DNA of 33,756 bases. It comes from Acidocella sp. (GTDB lineage: Bacteria; Pseudomonadota; Alphaproteobacteria; Acetobacterales; Acetobacteraceae). Where the stretch lies: positions 1 to 33,756 of the forward strand of contig JARLIK010000025.1 in NCBI GenBank assembly GCA_031291755.1, read 5' to 3'. This document shows, in pieces, positions 17,938-26,530 of this stretch (positions are counted from its first letter, which is position 1; every line of letters begins with the position of its first letter). The notes under the pieces are model-generated. The model was not told the origin of the DNA and did no database searches. It saw nothing but the letters and a program-made list of their open reading frames with translations. A program made the position numbers and the translations under genes.

Positions 17938-18861
17938 TCAATTGGTCTTTGGCGGTGCGGTTGTCGAGGTCCCTGCTGCAATCGCAGGGGTTAATTCATA
18001 ATTATGCAAGGGTACGCCGGAAGCACCCAGGGGGGCGCTGGCTTTGCCATTATGACTGATGGTGGTGGCCCCGGCATTGCCGACGGTCATGATCAGTCCG
18101 GGCAAATCAGGCACCGGCCAGCTATCTCCGGCATGCAGCAGCTTGCTGAATATGATGGTGCCCTTGGCATCCTGCACTTCCACCCAATCATCGGCACTGG
18201 CCTGAATCGTCAGGTTCGCTGCCGGCGGTGCAGCGGCGGGTGGCGCTGACGGCGTTGCGCCCGGGCTGGTTGCTGTGGTGCCAGGTGCGGCGGCAGGCGC
18301 AGAGTTAGCTGCGTTGGGAGTAGCGGCAGCAGGTGCAATGGCGCCCGCCGCTGCAACCGCTGGCGGCTTGGGCGGCACTGCCAGCGGCGCCAGCTCGGCT
18401 GGCACACTCGGCACGGCAGCAGCCAGCTTGGCCTGTTCGGAGGTGTGGCGATACCACAACCCGTACCCAGCCAGCACTACCAACACGCTCAGCAGTACAA
18501 TCGCACCCGTGGGCACAGCGCGGTCCGGGATCGGCGCCAGGAAGCTCAAATGCGCCTTGGCTGAAAAATTTGAACCTTCGGCCCGGAAACGGCGCAAAAT
18601 CTCATCGCCATCCAGCCCCAGCGCCTGCGCGTAGGTCCGCACAAACCCAGTTTGATACGCAACACCCGGCAGCGCCGATAAATCACCGCGCTCAATGGCT
18701 TCCAGGTAAGGCAGGCGGATCCGCAAGGTAGCGGCCAGATCGGGCAGTTGCCAGCCCAAACGCTCACGCACCTGACGCAACTCCATTCCAATACGGGCGG
18801 TTCCGGCAATCGGGCTCTCAGCCTCGCTCTGCATCACAAAGGTCTCGAGATGTTGATCCAT
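17938..18861 (-). CDS. rodZ: RodZ-like cytoskeletal protein (HTH_25-TM-DUF4115)
   Basis: The 307-residue product has the RodZ layout. A cytoplasmic helix-turn-helix domain (about 22-95, with RIGMELRQVRERLGW and PYLEAIERGDLSALPG) comes first. One membrane helix follows (about 116-137), then a periplasmic Ala/Pro/Thr-rich linker (about 145-215) and a C-terminal DUF4115 domain (about 218-285, with LTIQASADDWVEVQDAKG). RodZ links MreB filaments to the cell-wall elongation machinery. AGGA precedes the ATG at good spacing. Its place upstream of ispG-hisS is conserved in many proteobacteria. Confidence 0.92.
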   Translation of the reverse strand: MDQHLETFVMQSEAESPIAGTARIGMELRQVRERLGWQLPDLAATLRIRLPYLEAIERGDLSALPGVAYQTGFVRTYAQALGLDGDEILRRFRAEGSNFSAKAHLSFLAPIPDRAVPTGAIVLLSVLVVLAGYGLWYRHTSEQAKLAAAVPSVPAELAPLAVPPKPPAVAAAGAIAPAAATPNAANSAPAAAPGTTATSPGATPSAPPAAAPPAANLTIQASADDWVEVQDAKGTIIFSKLLHAGDSWPVPDLPGLIMTVGNAGATTISHNGKASAPLGASGVPLHNYELTPAIAAGTSTTAPPKTN

Positions 18862-18900
18862 AAAAAAATCCTGCGGTCGACGCTATAAAGCACCGGCTTG

Positions 18901-21189
18901 CTAAACCGGCAAATGATGCTCGCGCGCCCAGCTTGTCAAAGGCTCCCGGATGCTGCCGCCAGCCGCTCCGGCCCGCCGCAATTCCCGTAAAACCGGCCGG
19001 AAATTATTCAAATCCACCGCCGCCAGCATGGCTTTCACCGGTAATATGGCGTTGCCGGACATTGATAAAGTGGTCACCCCGATGGCGGTAAACGCCAACG
19101 CATCCAAGGGCCGGCCCGCGGCCTCGCCGCATACGGAGAGCGGCACCCCGGCTTCGCTGCAGGCCGCTGCCAGCCGTTCCAGCAACTCCAGAACCGGTGC
19201 GCTCAGCGTATCGTAGCGGTCCGCTAGCTCGGGCGTGCCGCGGTCGGCGGCGAACAGGAACTGCATCAGGTCGTTGGTCCCGACCGAGACAAAATCCGCC
19301 TCCGCCAGCAGCCCCGGCAGTTGGAACAGCAGCGACGGCACCTCGATCATCGAGCCGCATTCCAGATGCTCCGGTGCCGGGCGGACCCTTGCCACTTCGG
19401 CGTCCAGCAAATCCCGCGCGGCGCGGAATTCTTCCACGGTCGCTACCATCGGGAACATGATCGAGAGTGGCCGCCCTTGCGCCCCCAGCAACAAGGCTCG
19501 CAATTGCCGCCGCAATATGGCGGGGCGGTCCAGCCCCACCCGCAGTGAGCGCCAGCCCATCGCCGGGTTCTCCTCACCGGCATTAGTTTCGCCCGGCAGC
19601 AATTTGTCAGCACCCAAGTCGAGGGTGCGGAACTGCACACGCCGTCCCTTGGCGCGATCCAGCACCCTCGCATATTCCGCCGCCTGGGCGGCCACGTCTG
19701 GCAAGCCACCGGCGGCTAATGCTGCAATTTCAGTGCGGTACAGGCCGATGCCATCAGCGCCGGTACGCTCTAACTGATCAAGCTCAAGCGCCAGACCGAC
19801 ATTCAGCATCAGGCTGACCGCTGTGCCATCCAGCGTAACCGCCGGCATATCGCGGTATTTCACCAGCTCCGCCGCCCGCACACTGCGGGCCTCCAGGGCG
19901 CGGTCATAAACCTGGATCACCTCCGGCTCGGGCCGCAAAATTAGTGTGGCACCCTCGGCGTCCAGCAGCGCCTCGTCACCTTGATGGGCAGCCTCCACAG
20001 CGCCCCGGTCCACCTGCAAGGCGGGTAGCCCCAGGGCGCGGGCCAAAATGGCCGCGTGGCCGGAGGGCGAGGCCTCCTCGATGGCGATGCCCGCGATGCC
20101 GCGTGCGTGCCAATCCAGTAAATCCGCCGGGCCTAAGCGGCGTACGAGTAGCAGCATGCCATCAGCGCGTTCGGGCTTGGCCGCCGCGCCGCCGAGCGCC
20201 ACCATCAACCGGCCGATCATGTCCTCGATGTCGGCCAGACGCTCGCGCAAATAAGGGTCGGCGATTTTGCGCATGCGCTCCCGCAAATCCCGCGAGATTT
20301 TATCGACGGCGGTCTCAGCCGTCAGCCCATCGTTGATGGCTTCGCGCACGCGGGTCAGCCATCCGGCGGATTGCGCCACCATCCGGTAGGCTTCCAGCAC
20401 GTCGCGCGGGGCGCTGCCGCCCGGCAGCGAGGCGGAGATCAGGCCATCGAGATTTTTATTAGCTTTATCGACAGCCTTATCGAGCCGTTCCAGCTCGGCG
20501 TCAGGGTCGTCGGTTAGCAACTGCTTGATCGGCGGAGCGGCGCCGTAGGGCAAAATTGGCCCGCGTGCGATGCCGGGGCTGAGCACATGCCCGGCGTAGC
20601 GCCGCGGCAGGGCGTCTCCCAGACCTTCTTCAGGTAAGTCAGTGGCTCCAGCACTGGAGAGAATTTCCGCCAGCAGCATGGCAACGGTGGCGACCGATTC
20701 CACCTCCACCGGCGCAAACAATCGCGGCTGGCGGTTTTGCAGGGCGATAACGCCCAATATCCGGCCTGCCCGTTTCACCGGCATCGCCAGCATTGAGGCA
20801 AACGGTTCCTCGCCAATCTCGGACCTGTAAGCAAAGCGCGGATGATTTTGGGCGTCCGGCAGGTTCAGCGCATCGCCGGATGACGCCACCATGCCGATGA
20901 TCCCCTCGCCAATGCGCAGGCGGGTGCGTCCCACGGCGTTGACGTTCAGCCCATAGGTGGCGGCCAGCTCCAAAAACTCACCGGCCCGCGCTACATAAAT
21001 GGCTACCGCGTCAGCCGGTAACTCCTGTGCCACCAGCAGCGCGATATCGGGCAAACTAGCCGCGCCCGAGGCCAGTGCCGCCCGTAGCCGCGCAAATAAT
21101 TTGCGGGCATCACGGATCCGCCGCCGCCGTTTGGGCTTTGGCTTATTGTCTGGCTTGGTCTCTAGGTCAGGCGACGGCGATTTCAGCAT
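18901..21189 (-). CDS. ptsP: Nitrogen-PTS enzyme I (PEP-protein phosphotransferase, GAF-containing)
   Basis: EI-Ntr phosphorylates the NPr protein with phosphoenolpyruvate and links nitrogen and carbon status. The 762-residue product has an N-terminal GAF domain (about 35-175), the PEP-utiliser N domain (about 195-320), the phospho-histidine swivel domain and the C-terminal PEP-binding barrel. The second signature FVSVGTNDLMQF and the cysteine in SVCGEAAGRP are intact. The active-site histidine is H378 in EEASPSGHAAILAR, where the usual Gly pair and Ser before His are altered. I chose ATG 21189; a TTG at 21225 is possible. The ATG overlaps the previous gene by 23 bases. Confidence 0.94.
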   Translation of the reverse strand: MLKSPSPDLETKPDNKPKPKRRRRIRDARKLFARLRAALASGAASLPDIALLVAQELPADAVAIYVARAGEFLELAATYGLNVNAVGRTRLRIGEGIIGMVASSGDALNLPDAQNHPRFAYRSEIGEEPFASMLAMPVKRAGRILGVIALQNRQPRLFAPVEVESVATVAMLLAEILSSAGATDLPEEGLGDALPRRYAGHVLSPGIARGPILPYGAAPPIKQLLTDDPDAELERLDKAVDKANKNLDGLISASLPGGSAPRDVLEAYRMVAQSAGWLTRVREAINDGLTAETAVDKISRDLRERMRKIADPYLRERLADIEDMIGRLMVALGGAAAKPERADGMLLLVRRLGPADLLDWHARGIAGIAIEEASPSGHAAILARALGLPALQVDRGAVEAAHQGDEALLDAEGATLILRPEPEVIQVYDRALEARSVRAAELVKYRDMPAVTLDGTAVSLMLNVGLALELDQLERTGADGIGLYRTEIAALAAGGLPDVAAQAAEYARVLDRAKGRRVQFRTLDLGADKLLPGETNAGEENPAMGWRSLRVGLDRPAILRRQLRALLLGAQGRPLSIMFPMVATVEEFRAARDLLDAEVARVRPAPEHLECGSMIEVPSLLFQLPGLLAEADFVSVGTNDLMQFLFAADRGTPELADRYDTLSAPVLELLERLAAACSEAGVPLSVCGEAAGRPLDALAFTAIGVTTLSMSGNAILPVKAMLAAVDLNNFRPVLRELRRAGAAGGSIREPLTSWAREHHLPV

Positions 21190-22216
21190 AGCCCCGAGTT
21201 TGTTCTCGTGCTGCCAATGCCGCAACCGCTTGCGCCTTTAATTCTTGCAAAATTTCCGCAACTGTTTGTATCGAGGTGACCATCCCGACTGATTGCCCCG
21301 CCATCACCGAGCCATTTTCCACATCGCCATCAATCACGGCACGCCTGAGCGCACCCGCCCAAAAATGCTCAATGGCAAGCTGCGCCTGGGTTTTATCCAA
21401 TTCACCGTCCTGAAATTTCTTCAGCGTCTCGGCCTGATGCGTCAGGAACCGCTTGGTGCCCTCATTCACAAGGCCGCGCACCGGGATCACCGGAAAGCGC
21501 TCATCCAATTGGATGGAAGGAATGGCATCGCGGGCGTTGGCGCGAATAAACGCGTTTTTGAAATTGGCGTGCGCGATGCTCTCCACCGAAGCTGCAAACC
21601 GCGTTCCTAGTTGCGCACCAGATGCACCCATTTCCAGATACCCAAGAATCGCTTCACCACGCCCCAACCCACCGGCCACAAACACCGGAATTTCGCGAAT
21701 ATGCGGCAAAATTTCCTGCGCCAGCACGGTCAGAGACACCGGCCCGATGTGCCCACCGGCTTCCGAGCCCTCGATCACCAGCGCATCGACGCCGGATTTC
21801 ACAAACCTCTTGGCTAATGCCAGGGCGGGCGCAAACGCAATCAGCTTGGCGCCGCCGTCCTTGACCGCCCGAACCGCGGGGCCGGGGGGAATACCGCCCG
21901 CCAATACCACATGGCCAACCTTGGCCCGCAAACAAACCTGCACCAAATCGTCAAGCTGCGGGTGCATGGTGATTAAATTCACCCCGAACGGCTTATTGGT
22001 CAGCGCCTGAGTGGCGGCAATTTCAGCTTCCAACAGTGAAGGTGGCATCGAGCCACAGGCGATCACCCCGAAGCCGCCCGCGTTCGAAATCGCGGCGACC
22101 AGATGGCGCTCAGAGACCCAGCTCATCGCCCCGCCCATGATCGCCATTTCGGTGCCGAGGAACTCAGTGCCACGCGCCTGCAACGCCGCAAATTTCGCCG
22201 CGGGGGTGATGGTCAT
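21167..22216 (-). CDS. Nitronate monooxygenase / 2-nitropropane dioxygenase-like flavoprotein
   Basis: The 349-residue product is an FMN-binding TIM-barrel protein of the nitronate monooxygenase family, which also includes FabK-type enoyl reductases. Family segments are MGGAMSWVSERHLVAAISNA, GGFGVIACGSM, VVLAGGIPP, the histidine region GSEAGGHIGPVS, IPVFVAGGLGRGEAILGYL and GASGAQLGTRFAAS. The exact substrate is unknown; members oxidise nitronates such as propionate-3-nitronate. ATG 22216 starts one base after the lysC stop; ATG 22225, inside lysC, is an alternative, and the longest frame (22261) intrudes further into lysC without support. Its position between lysC and ptsP is unusual, as these two are often adjacent in alphaproteobacteria. 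Confidence 0.87.
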   Translation of the reverse strand: MTITPAAKFAALQARGTEFLGTEMAIMGGAMSWVSERHLVAAISNAGGFGVIACGSMPPSLLEAEIAATQALTNKPFGVNLITMHPQLDDLVQVCLRAKVGHVVLAGGIPPGPAVRAVKDGGAKLIAFAPALALAKRFVKSGVDALVIEGSEAGGHIGPVSLTVLAQEILPHIREIPVFVAGGLGRGEAILGYLEMGASGAQLGTRFAASVESIAHANFKNAFIRANARDAIPSIQLDERFPVIPVRGLVNEGTKRFLTHQAETLKKFQDGELDKTQAQLAIEHFWAGALRRAVIDGDVENGSVMAGQSVGMVTSIQTVAEILQELKAQAVAALAAREQTRGYAEIAVA

Positions 22217-22217
22217 A

Positions 22218-23432
22218 TCAAGCATCCAATCCGTAGGCCGTATGCAGGGCGCGTACCGCAAGCTCGGTGTATTCGGCGGCGATCAGCACGCTGACTTTGA
22301 TCTCACTGGTCGAAATCACCAGGATATTAATGCCCTTCTCCGCCAGGGTTTTGAACATGGTACCCGCCACACCGGCATGGCTGCGCATCCCCACGCCGAC
22401 CACCGAGAGCTTGGCAACGTCTTTGTCAGTGCTGATTTCGGCATAGCCGATGCGGTTTTTCACGCCGTCCAGGCTGGCCAGCGCCTGTGCCAGGTCGGTC
22501 TTGCCCACGGTGAAGGTCATGTCGGTCGTGCCGTCCGCCGAGACGTTCTGCACGATCATGTCGACATTGATACCGGCTTCCGCGAGCGGCACAAAAATCG
22601 CTGCGGCAACGCCGGGTTTATCAGGCACCCGGCGGACCGTGACCTTGGCTTCATCCCGTGAATACGCAATACCGGCGACAATTTCTTGTTCCACAATCTC
22701 ATCCTCATCAACAACTAGGGTTCCCGGCGCGTCCACAAAGCTGGAAAGCACCTGAACCCGTACTTTTTCCTTCATCGCCAGCTCAACCGAGCGGGTCTGC
22801 AATACCTTGGCACCGACCGAGGCGAGTTCGAGCATCTCCTCGTAGGTGATTTTATCCAGCTTGCGTGCTTTTGCGACGATCCGCGGGTCGGTGGTGTAAA
22901 CGCCGTCCACATCGGTATAGATATCACATCTGTCGGCTTTCAGCGCCGCCGCCAGCGCCACCGCTGAAGTGTCGGACCCGCCCCGGCCAAGCGTGGTGAT
23001 GCGGTTATCCGGGCCAATGCCCTGGAAACCAGCCACCACCGCAATTTGTCCGGCCTGCATGCGGGTGATCAGTTCCTCGCCCTCAATGTCGTTGATCCGG
23101 GCCTTGCCGTGCTGGCCGTCGGTGTCCACCGCAATCTGCCAGCCCATCCATGAACGCGCTTCCAGGCCGAGATTTTGCAAAGCAATTGCCAGCAATCCGG
23201 CAGTGACCTGCTCGCCGGTCGCAACCACGGTGTCATATTCGCGGGCATCGAACATCGGCGAGAGCCCCTGGCACCAGGCCACCAGCTGGTTGGTGGTACC
23301 CGCCATGGCGGAAACCACCACCGCAACCTCGTTCCCGGCGGCTACTTCACGCTGCACGCGGGTTGCGACGCTGCGAATACGGTCCAGGTCGGCGACCGAG
23401 GTGCCGCCGAATTTCATTACTATACGCGCCAT
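22218..23432 (-). CDS. lysC: Aspartate kinase
   Basis: Aspartokinase phosphorylates aspartate, the first step to lysine, threonine, methionine and diaminopimelate. The 404-residue product has the kinase signature KFGGTS at 7-12, FDAREYDTVVATGEQVTAGL, and the nucleotide-binding GRGGSDTSAVALAAAL. Two C-terminal ACT domains follow (about 265-404), which in this class mediate feedback inhibition by lysine and/or threonine. No internal start for a separate beta subunit was judged. It is the first gene of the minus-strand block and divergent from ubiG, with an 83-base gap that must hold both promoters. Confidence 0.97.
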   Translation of the reverse strand: MARIVMKFGGTSVADLDRIRSVATRVQREVAAGNEVAVVVSAMAGTTNQLVAWCQGLSPMFDAREYDTVVATGEQVTAGLLAIALQNLGLEARSWMGWQIAVDTDGQHGKARINDIEGEELITRMQAGQIAVVAGFQGIGPDNRITTLGRGGSDTSAVALAAALKADRCDIYTDVDGVYTTDPRIVAKARKLDKITYEEMLELASVGAKVLQTRSVELAMKEKVRVQVLSSFVDAPGTLVVDEDEIVEQEIVAGIAYSRDEAKVTVRRVPDKPGVAAAIFVPLAEAGINVDMIVQNVSADGTTDMTFTVGKTDLAQALASLDGVKNRIGYAEISTDKDVAKLSVVGVGMRSHAGVAGTMFKTLAEKGINILVISTSEIKVSVLIAAEYTELAVRALHTAYGLDA

Positions 23433-23515
23433 TTGGTATTTATTGCTCCAAGACTGCCCGAACCTTGTGCAATCCGGGCCGGAGCGTCACATAACGGTCG
23501 AGAAGGGGTTCCGCA

Positions 23516-24232
23516 ATGATGGCCATCGAAAGTTCAGCCAAAGCCGACGAAATCGCCCGGTTTGACGCTCTGGCGGCGAATTGGTGGGAGCCAACCGGCC
23601 CGATGCGGCCCTTGCACATGATGAACCCGGTGCGAGCCGGCTGGGTGCTGGAGCGGGTATTCAAACAATTCAGTGCCGGGGTGCGCGTGCTGGATATTGG
23701 CTGCGGGGCGGGTTTGCTCTCGGAAGCCCTCGCCAAAGCGGGATGCGATGTGCTGGGCCTGGATGCCGCCCCGCATGCCATCGAGGCCGCCCGCGCCCAC
23801 GCCATCGGCCGGGACTATAGCCTGGAGTACCGCACCGGCACGGCGGAGGAACTATTGGCAGAGGGCCATAAATTCCCGGTGATCACCGCTTTGGAGGTTA
23901 TCGAGCATGTCACGGACCCGGCGGCTTTCCTGGCTACGTTGGCCGGGTTGCTGGAACCGGGCGGTCTGTTGTTTATCTCAACGCTGAACCGCTCAAAACG
24001 CGCCTATCTGGTGGCGAAATTCGGTGCGGAATATCTGCTGCGGATGTTGCCGGTGGGCACCCATGACTGGCACCAGTTCATCACTCCGGTTGAACTTGGC
24101 GCATTATGCCGGGGCGCTGGTTTGCGGCTGGCGGATGTTGCGGGCCTGAGCTTCGATGCCCGGCATTTAAACTTTCGTATCAGCCGCGATACAGGAATTA
24201 ACTATATCGCGGCTGCGCAAGCGCCGTTTTAG
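23516..24232 (+). CDS. ubiG: Ubiquinone biosynthesis O-methyltransferase
   Basis: UbiG carries out both O-methylations in ubiquinone synthesis (also called 3-demethylubiquinone 3-O-methyltransferase). The 238-residue product begins with the diagnostic FDALAANWWEPTGPMRPLHM, then NPVRAGWVLE. The SAM-binding motif is VLDIGCGAGLL starting at residue 58, with VLGLDAAPHAIEAAR as motif II. AAGGGG eight bases before the ATG is a good ribosome site. It is divergent from lysC, a linkage seen in other alphaproteobacteria. The stop overlaps the converging small gene by four bases. Confidence 0.97.
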   Translation: MMAIESSAKADEIARFDALAANWWEPTGPMRPLHMMNPVRAGWVLERVFKQFSAGVRVLDIGCGAGLLSEALAKAGCDVLGLDAAPHAIEAARAHAIGRDYSLEYRTGTAEELLAEGHKFPVITALEVIEHVTDPAAFLATLAGLLEPGGLLFISTLNRSKRAYLVAKFGAEYLLRMLPVGTHDWHQFITPVELGALCRGAGLRLADVAGLSFDARHLNFRISRDTGINYIAAAQAPF

Positions 24233-24480
24233 TGGGCGTAGGCAATTCCGGCGCGCACCTGCTCAATGGCTTCATTGACCAGGCGAATCGCCTCATCGCG
24301 ATGACCGCCCTTGTTGGTCGCTGCAGCCACCAGTTCGGAACGGGCGTGGTACAGGTCGTTCAGCGCGTTATCCATGTGGCCCTGATAGGCCATGGCAGTG
24401 CCGGTGGTCAGCCCGCCGATGACCATGAAACCGGTGGCGAAAGCAAATTTACGCAGGTTTGAACGTGAAAACAGCCGCAT
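24229..24480 (-). CDS. Small secreted helical protein, function unknown
   Basis: The 83-residue product has a clear Sec signal peptide: basic N-region with RSNLRK, hydrophobic core FAFATGFMVIGGLTTG, and a probable cleavage after TAMA near residue 31. The mature part of about 52 residues is one or two amphipathic helices: YQGHMDNALNDLYHARSEL, then NKGGHRDEAIRLVNEAIEQV. The GHM-x-A-L and NKGGHR patterns recall small periplasmic proteins of unknown role in many proteobacteria (from memory). AGGAG about eight bases before ATG makes this a real gene. Its last bases overlap the end of ubiG in a converging arrangement. Confidence 0.85.
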   Translation of the reverse strand: MRLFSRSNLRKFAFATGFMVIGGLTTGTAMAYQGHMDNALNDLYHARSELVAAATNKGGHRDEAIRLVNEAIEQVRAGIAYAH

Positions 24481-24662
24481 GGTGATACTCCTTGGTTGTT
24501 AGGTTCGCAGTGTTGGGCGTTGTATTCTTGTTTGGTAACGCAGACATGCCAGAATCATGGCATATCCATTGCCTAATGTAACAAAGCAGAATTTTCAATT
24601 GCCTCGACAAATAGCAGGCACAACGCCATGCTGCCGCCAGGTAACGGCGGAAGGTTTCAGCA

Positions 24663-25796
24663 ATGCCCTTGGATTTTGTGAATATATTGCGACATTGGCG
24701 GCATCATCTGCATGCTCATCCGGAGCTTTCGCTGCACGAATCGACCACGGCGGCGTTTGTCTGCCGGGAACTTGAAAAGCTTGGAATCCCGTTTGCTGCC
24801 CATATCGGCGGTCATGGTGTCGTCGCGACGATTTCGCGCCCCGGCTCCAATCGCTCGGTTGGCCTGCGAGCCGACATGGATGCGTTGCCGATCATGGAGG
24901 CTACCAACGTGCCTTATGCTTCAAAAACCCCGGGCGTGATGCATGCCTGCGGGCATGATGGCCACACCGCTTCATTATTGGGGGCCGCGAAGCTGCTGGT
25001 GGAGGATGCTGACTGGAGCGGCACCGTGCAGCTGGTGTTTCAGCCCGCCGAAGAAGGCTTTGGCGGTGCCGAGGCCATGCTGAAGGATGGCCTTCTGCAT
25101 AAATTCCCGATGGAGCGGATTTTTGGCTACCATAATTGGCCGGGCCTCGAGACCGGCACGGTGATGATCCACGACGGCCCGATGATGGCGGCGGCCACTA
25201 ATTTTACCGTGACACTCCATGGCAACGCCACCCACGCCGCCATGCCGCATCTGGGGGCTGACCCTGTGCAGGGGGCGGCGCATCTGATTATCGCGTTGAA
25301 TGCGGTGGTGGCTCGTAACATCGACCCGTTGGAAACGGCGGTGATTTCCACCTGCAAGCTGCAAGCCGGCAACGCCAATAACCAAATTCCCGAAACGGCG
25401 AGCATCGGCGGCACCTTCCGGGCGTTGAAGCTGCCGGTAATGGCGCAGATCGAGGCGCGCATCCGCGAGGTGGCGGCGCATACCGCCGCCGCCTTTGGGC
25501 TGACCGCGACGGTTGAGATTTTCGGCATCCTGCCCCCCACAGTGAACCACAAGCCGCAGGCCGACTTTGCCGCCGCCGTGGCGGCTGGGCAGGGGCTTAT
25601 GGTGCGGCGGGACATGGCACCCACCATGGGTGCTGAGGATTTCGGCCGGTTTCTGTTGGAAATTCCAGGCGCCTATGCCTGGATCGGCAACGGCAATTCC
25701 GCCGGGCTGCACAACCCGCATTTTGACTATAACGACGAAATTCTACCGATCGCCGCGCATTATTTGGCAGCCACTGCCAAAGCGGCCCTGAGGTGA
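24663..25796 (+). CDS. M20D family amidohydrolase (hippurate hydrolase-like)
   Basis: The 377-residue product is a zinc-type M20 aminoacylase/carboxypeptidase. It shows RADMDALPIMEATNVP, then the metal site HACGHDGHTA with C96 and H98, QPAEEGFGGAEAML with E130/E131, H157 in GYHNWPG, and the C-terminal ligand H350 in LHNPHFDYND. The lid/dimerisation domain covers about 175-285. Family members hydrolyse N-acyl or N-benzoyl amino acids; the substrate is not visible. GGAAGG eight bases before ATG sets the start. The stop overlaps the GTG of recO (GTGA), so it heads the recO-parC run. The 182-base gap before it, divergent from the small secreted-protein gene, contains a short ATGCCA/TGGCAT inverted repeat but no gene. 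Confidence 0.93.
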   Translation: MPLDFVNILRHWRHHLHAHPELSLHESTTAAFVCRELEKLGIPFAAHIGGHGVVATISRPGSNRSVGLRADMDALPIMEATNVPYASKTPGVMHACGHDGHTASLLGAAKLLVEDADWSGTVQLVFQPAEEGFGGAEAMLKDGLLHKFPMERIFGYHNWPGLETGTVMIHDGPMMAAATNFTVTLHGNATHAAMPHLGADPVQGAAHLIIALNAVVARNIDPLETAVISTCKLQAGNANNQIPETASIGGTFRALKLPVMAQIEARIREVAAHTAAAFGLTATVEIFGILPPTVNHKPQADFAAAVAAGQGLMVRRDMAPTMGAEDFGRFLLEIPGAYAWIGNGNSAGLHNPHFDYNDEILPIAAHYLAATAKAALR

Positions 25797-26527
25797 GCAT
25801 CGAATGGGACGAGCCTGCCATCGTCCTGGAGGTCCACCCCTATGGCGAGGGCGATGCGCTGGCGCTGCTGTTGACAGTTGGGCGCGGCACTTGGAAGGCG
25901 CTTGTGCGTGGCGGCAATGCGCGTGGCAAAACCGCGCTCTGGCAGCCTGGTAATCTGGTTGCCGCGCGCTGGGGTGCACGGCTGCCTGAGCAGCTGGGGC
26001 ATTTTACCGGCGAGATGGTGCACCCCGCCGCCGCTCTGGCGATGGATGACCGCCTCAACCTCGCCATTTTGAACGCGGCCTGCGCCCTGGCTGCGGGTTC
26101 ACTGCCGGAACGCGAGCCGGCTCCTGGTATTTTTGCGGGGCTGGCCCGGCTGCTGGCCGGCATTAACATTGCCCATATCGCGCTGCCGGCCCTGGTGGCG
26201 TGGGAGCTTGATCTGCTGCGCGAGTTAGGCTTCGGGCTGGATTTTTCAGCCCGCGCCGTGGTGGGTGACAACGACCAGCTAGCCTATGTCTCGCCCAAAT
26301 CCGGCCGCGCCCTTTCGCTTTCCGCCGCCGGTGACTGGGCGCCGCGCCTGTTGAAGCTGCCGGCCTTTCTGCTGGACGGTGCTACCGCCACGGAGGCTGA
26401 TTGTCTGGACGGGCTGAAACTGACCGGTCATTTTTTGGCACGCGACGTGTTCGGCAGCCGTCACAAGCCCCTTCCACCGGCGCGGGAGCGGCTTTATGAC
26501 CTCTTGCTTGAACGCTTAGGGGACTAA
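25793..26527 (+). CDS. recO: DNA repair protein RecO
   Basis: RecO works with RecF and RecR to load RecA onto gapped DNA and to anneal strands. The 244-residue product has the N-terminal OB-fold (WDEPAIVLEVHPYGEGDALA, WKALVRGGNARGK) and the helical C-terminal domain (LPALVAWELDLLRELGFGLD, then a conserved YVSPKSGRALS). Its C-terminus reads PPARERLYDLLLERLG. The start is GTG in the GTGA overlap with the M20 gene, and AGG lies just upstream. No zinc-binding cysteine cluster is present, in contrast to some RecO proteins. It ends three bases before parC. Confidence 0.92.
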   Translation: MSIEWDEPAIVLEVHPYGEGDALALLLTVGRGTWKALVRGGNARGKTALWQPGNLVAARWGARLPEQLGHFTGEMVHPAAALAMDDRLNLAILNAACALAAGSLPEREPAPGIFAGLARLLAGINIAHIALPALVAWELDLLRELGFGLDFSARAVVGDNDQLAYVSPKSGRALSLSAAGDWAPRLLKLPAFLLDGATATEADCLDGLKLTGHFLARDVFGSRHKPLPPARERLYDLLLERLGD

Positions 26528-26530
26528 TTT

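Noticed and set aside
24546..24563. ATGCCA/TGGCAT inverted repeat between the small secreted gene and the M20 gene as an operator
   Set aside because: A 6-bp repeat with a 6-base loop is expected by chance at this scale, and no regulator gene is adjacent.
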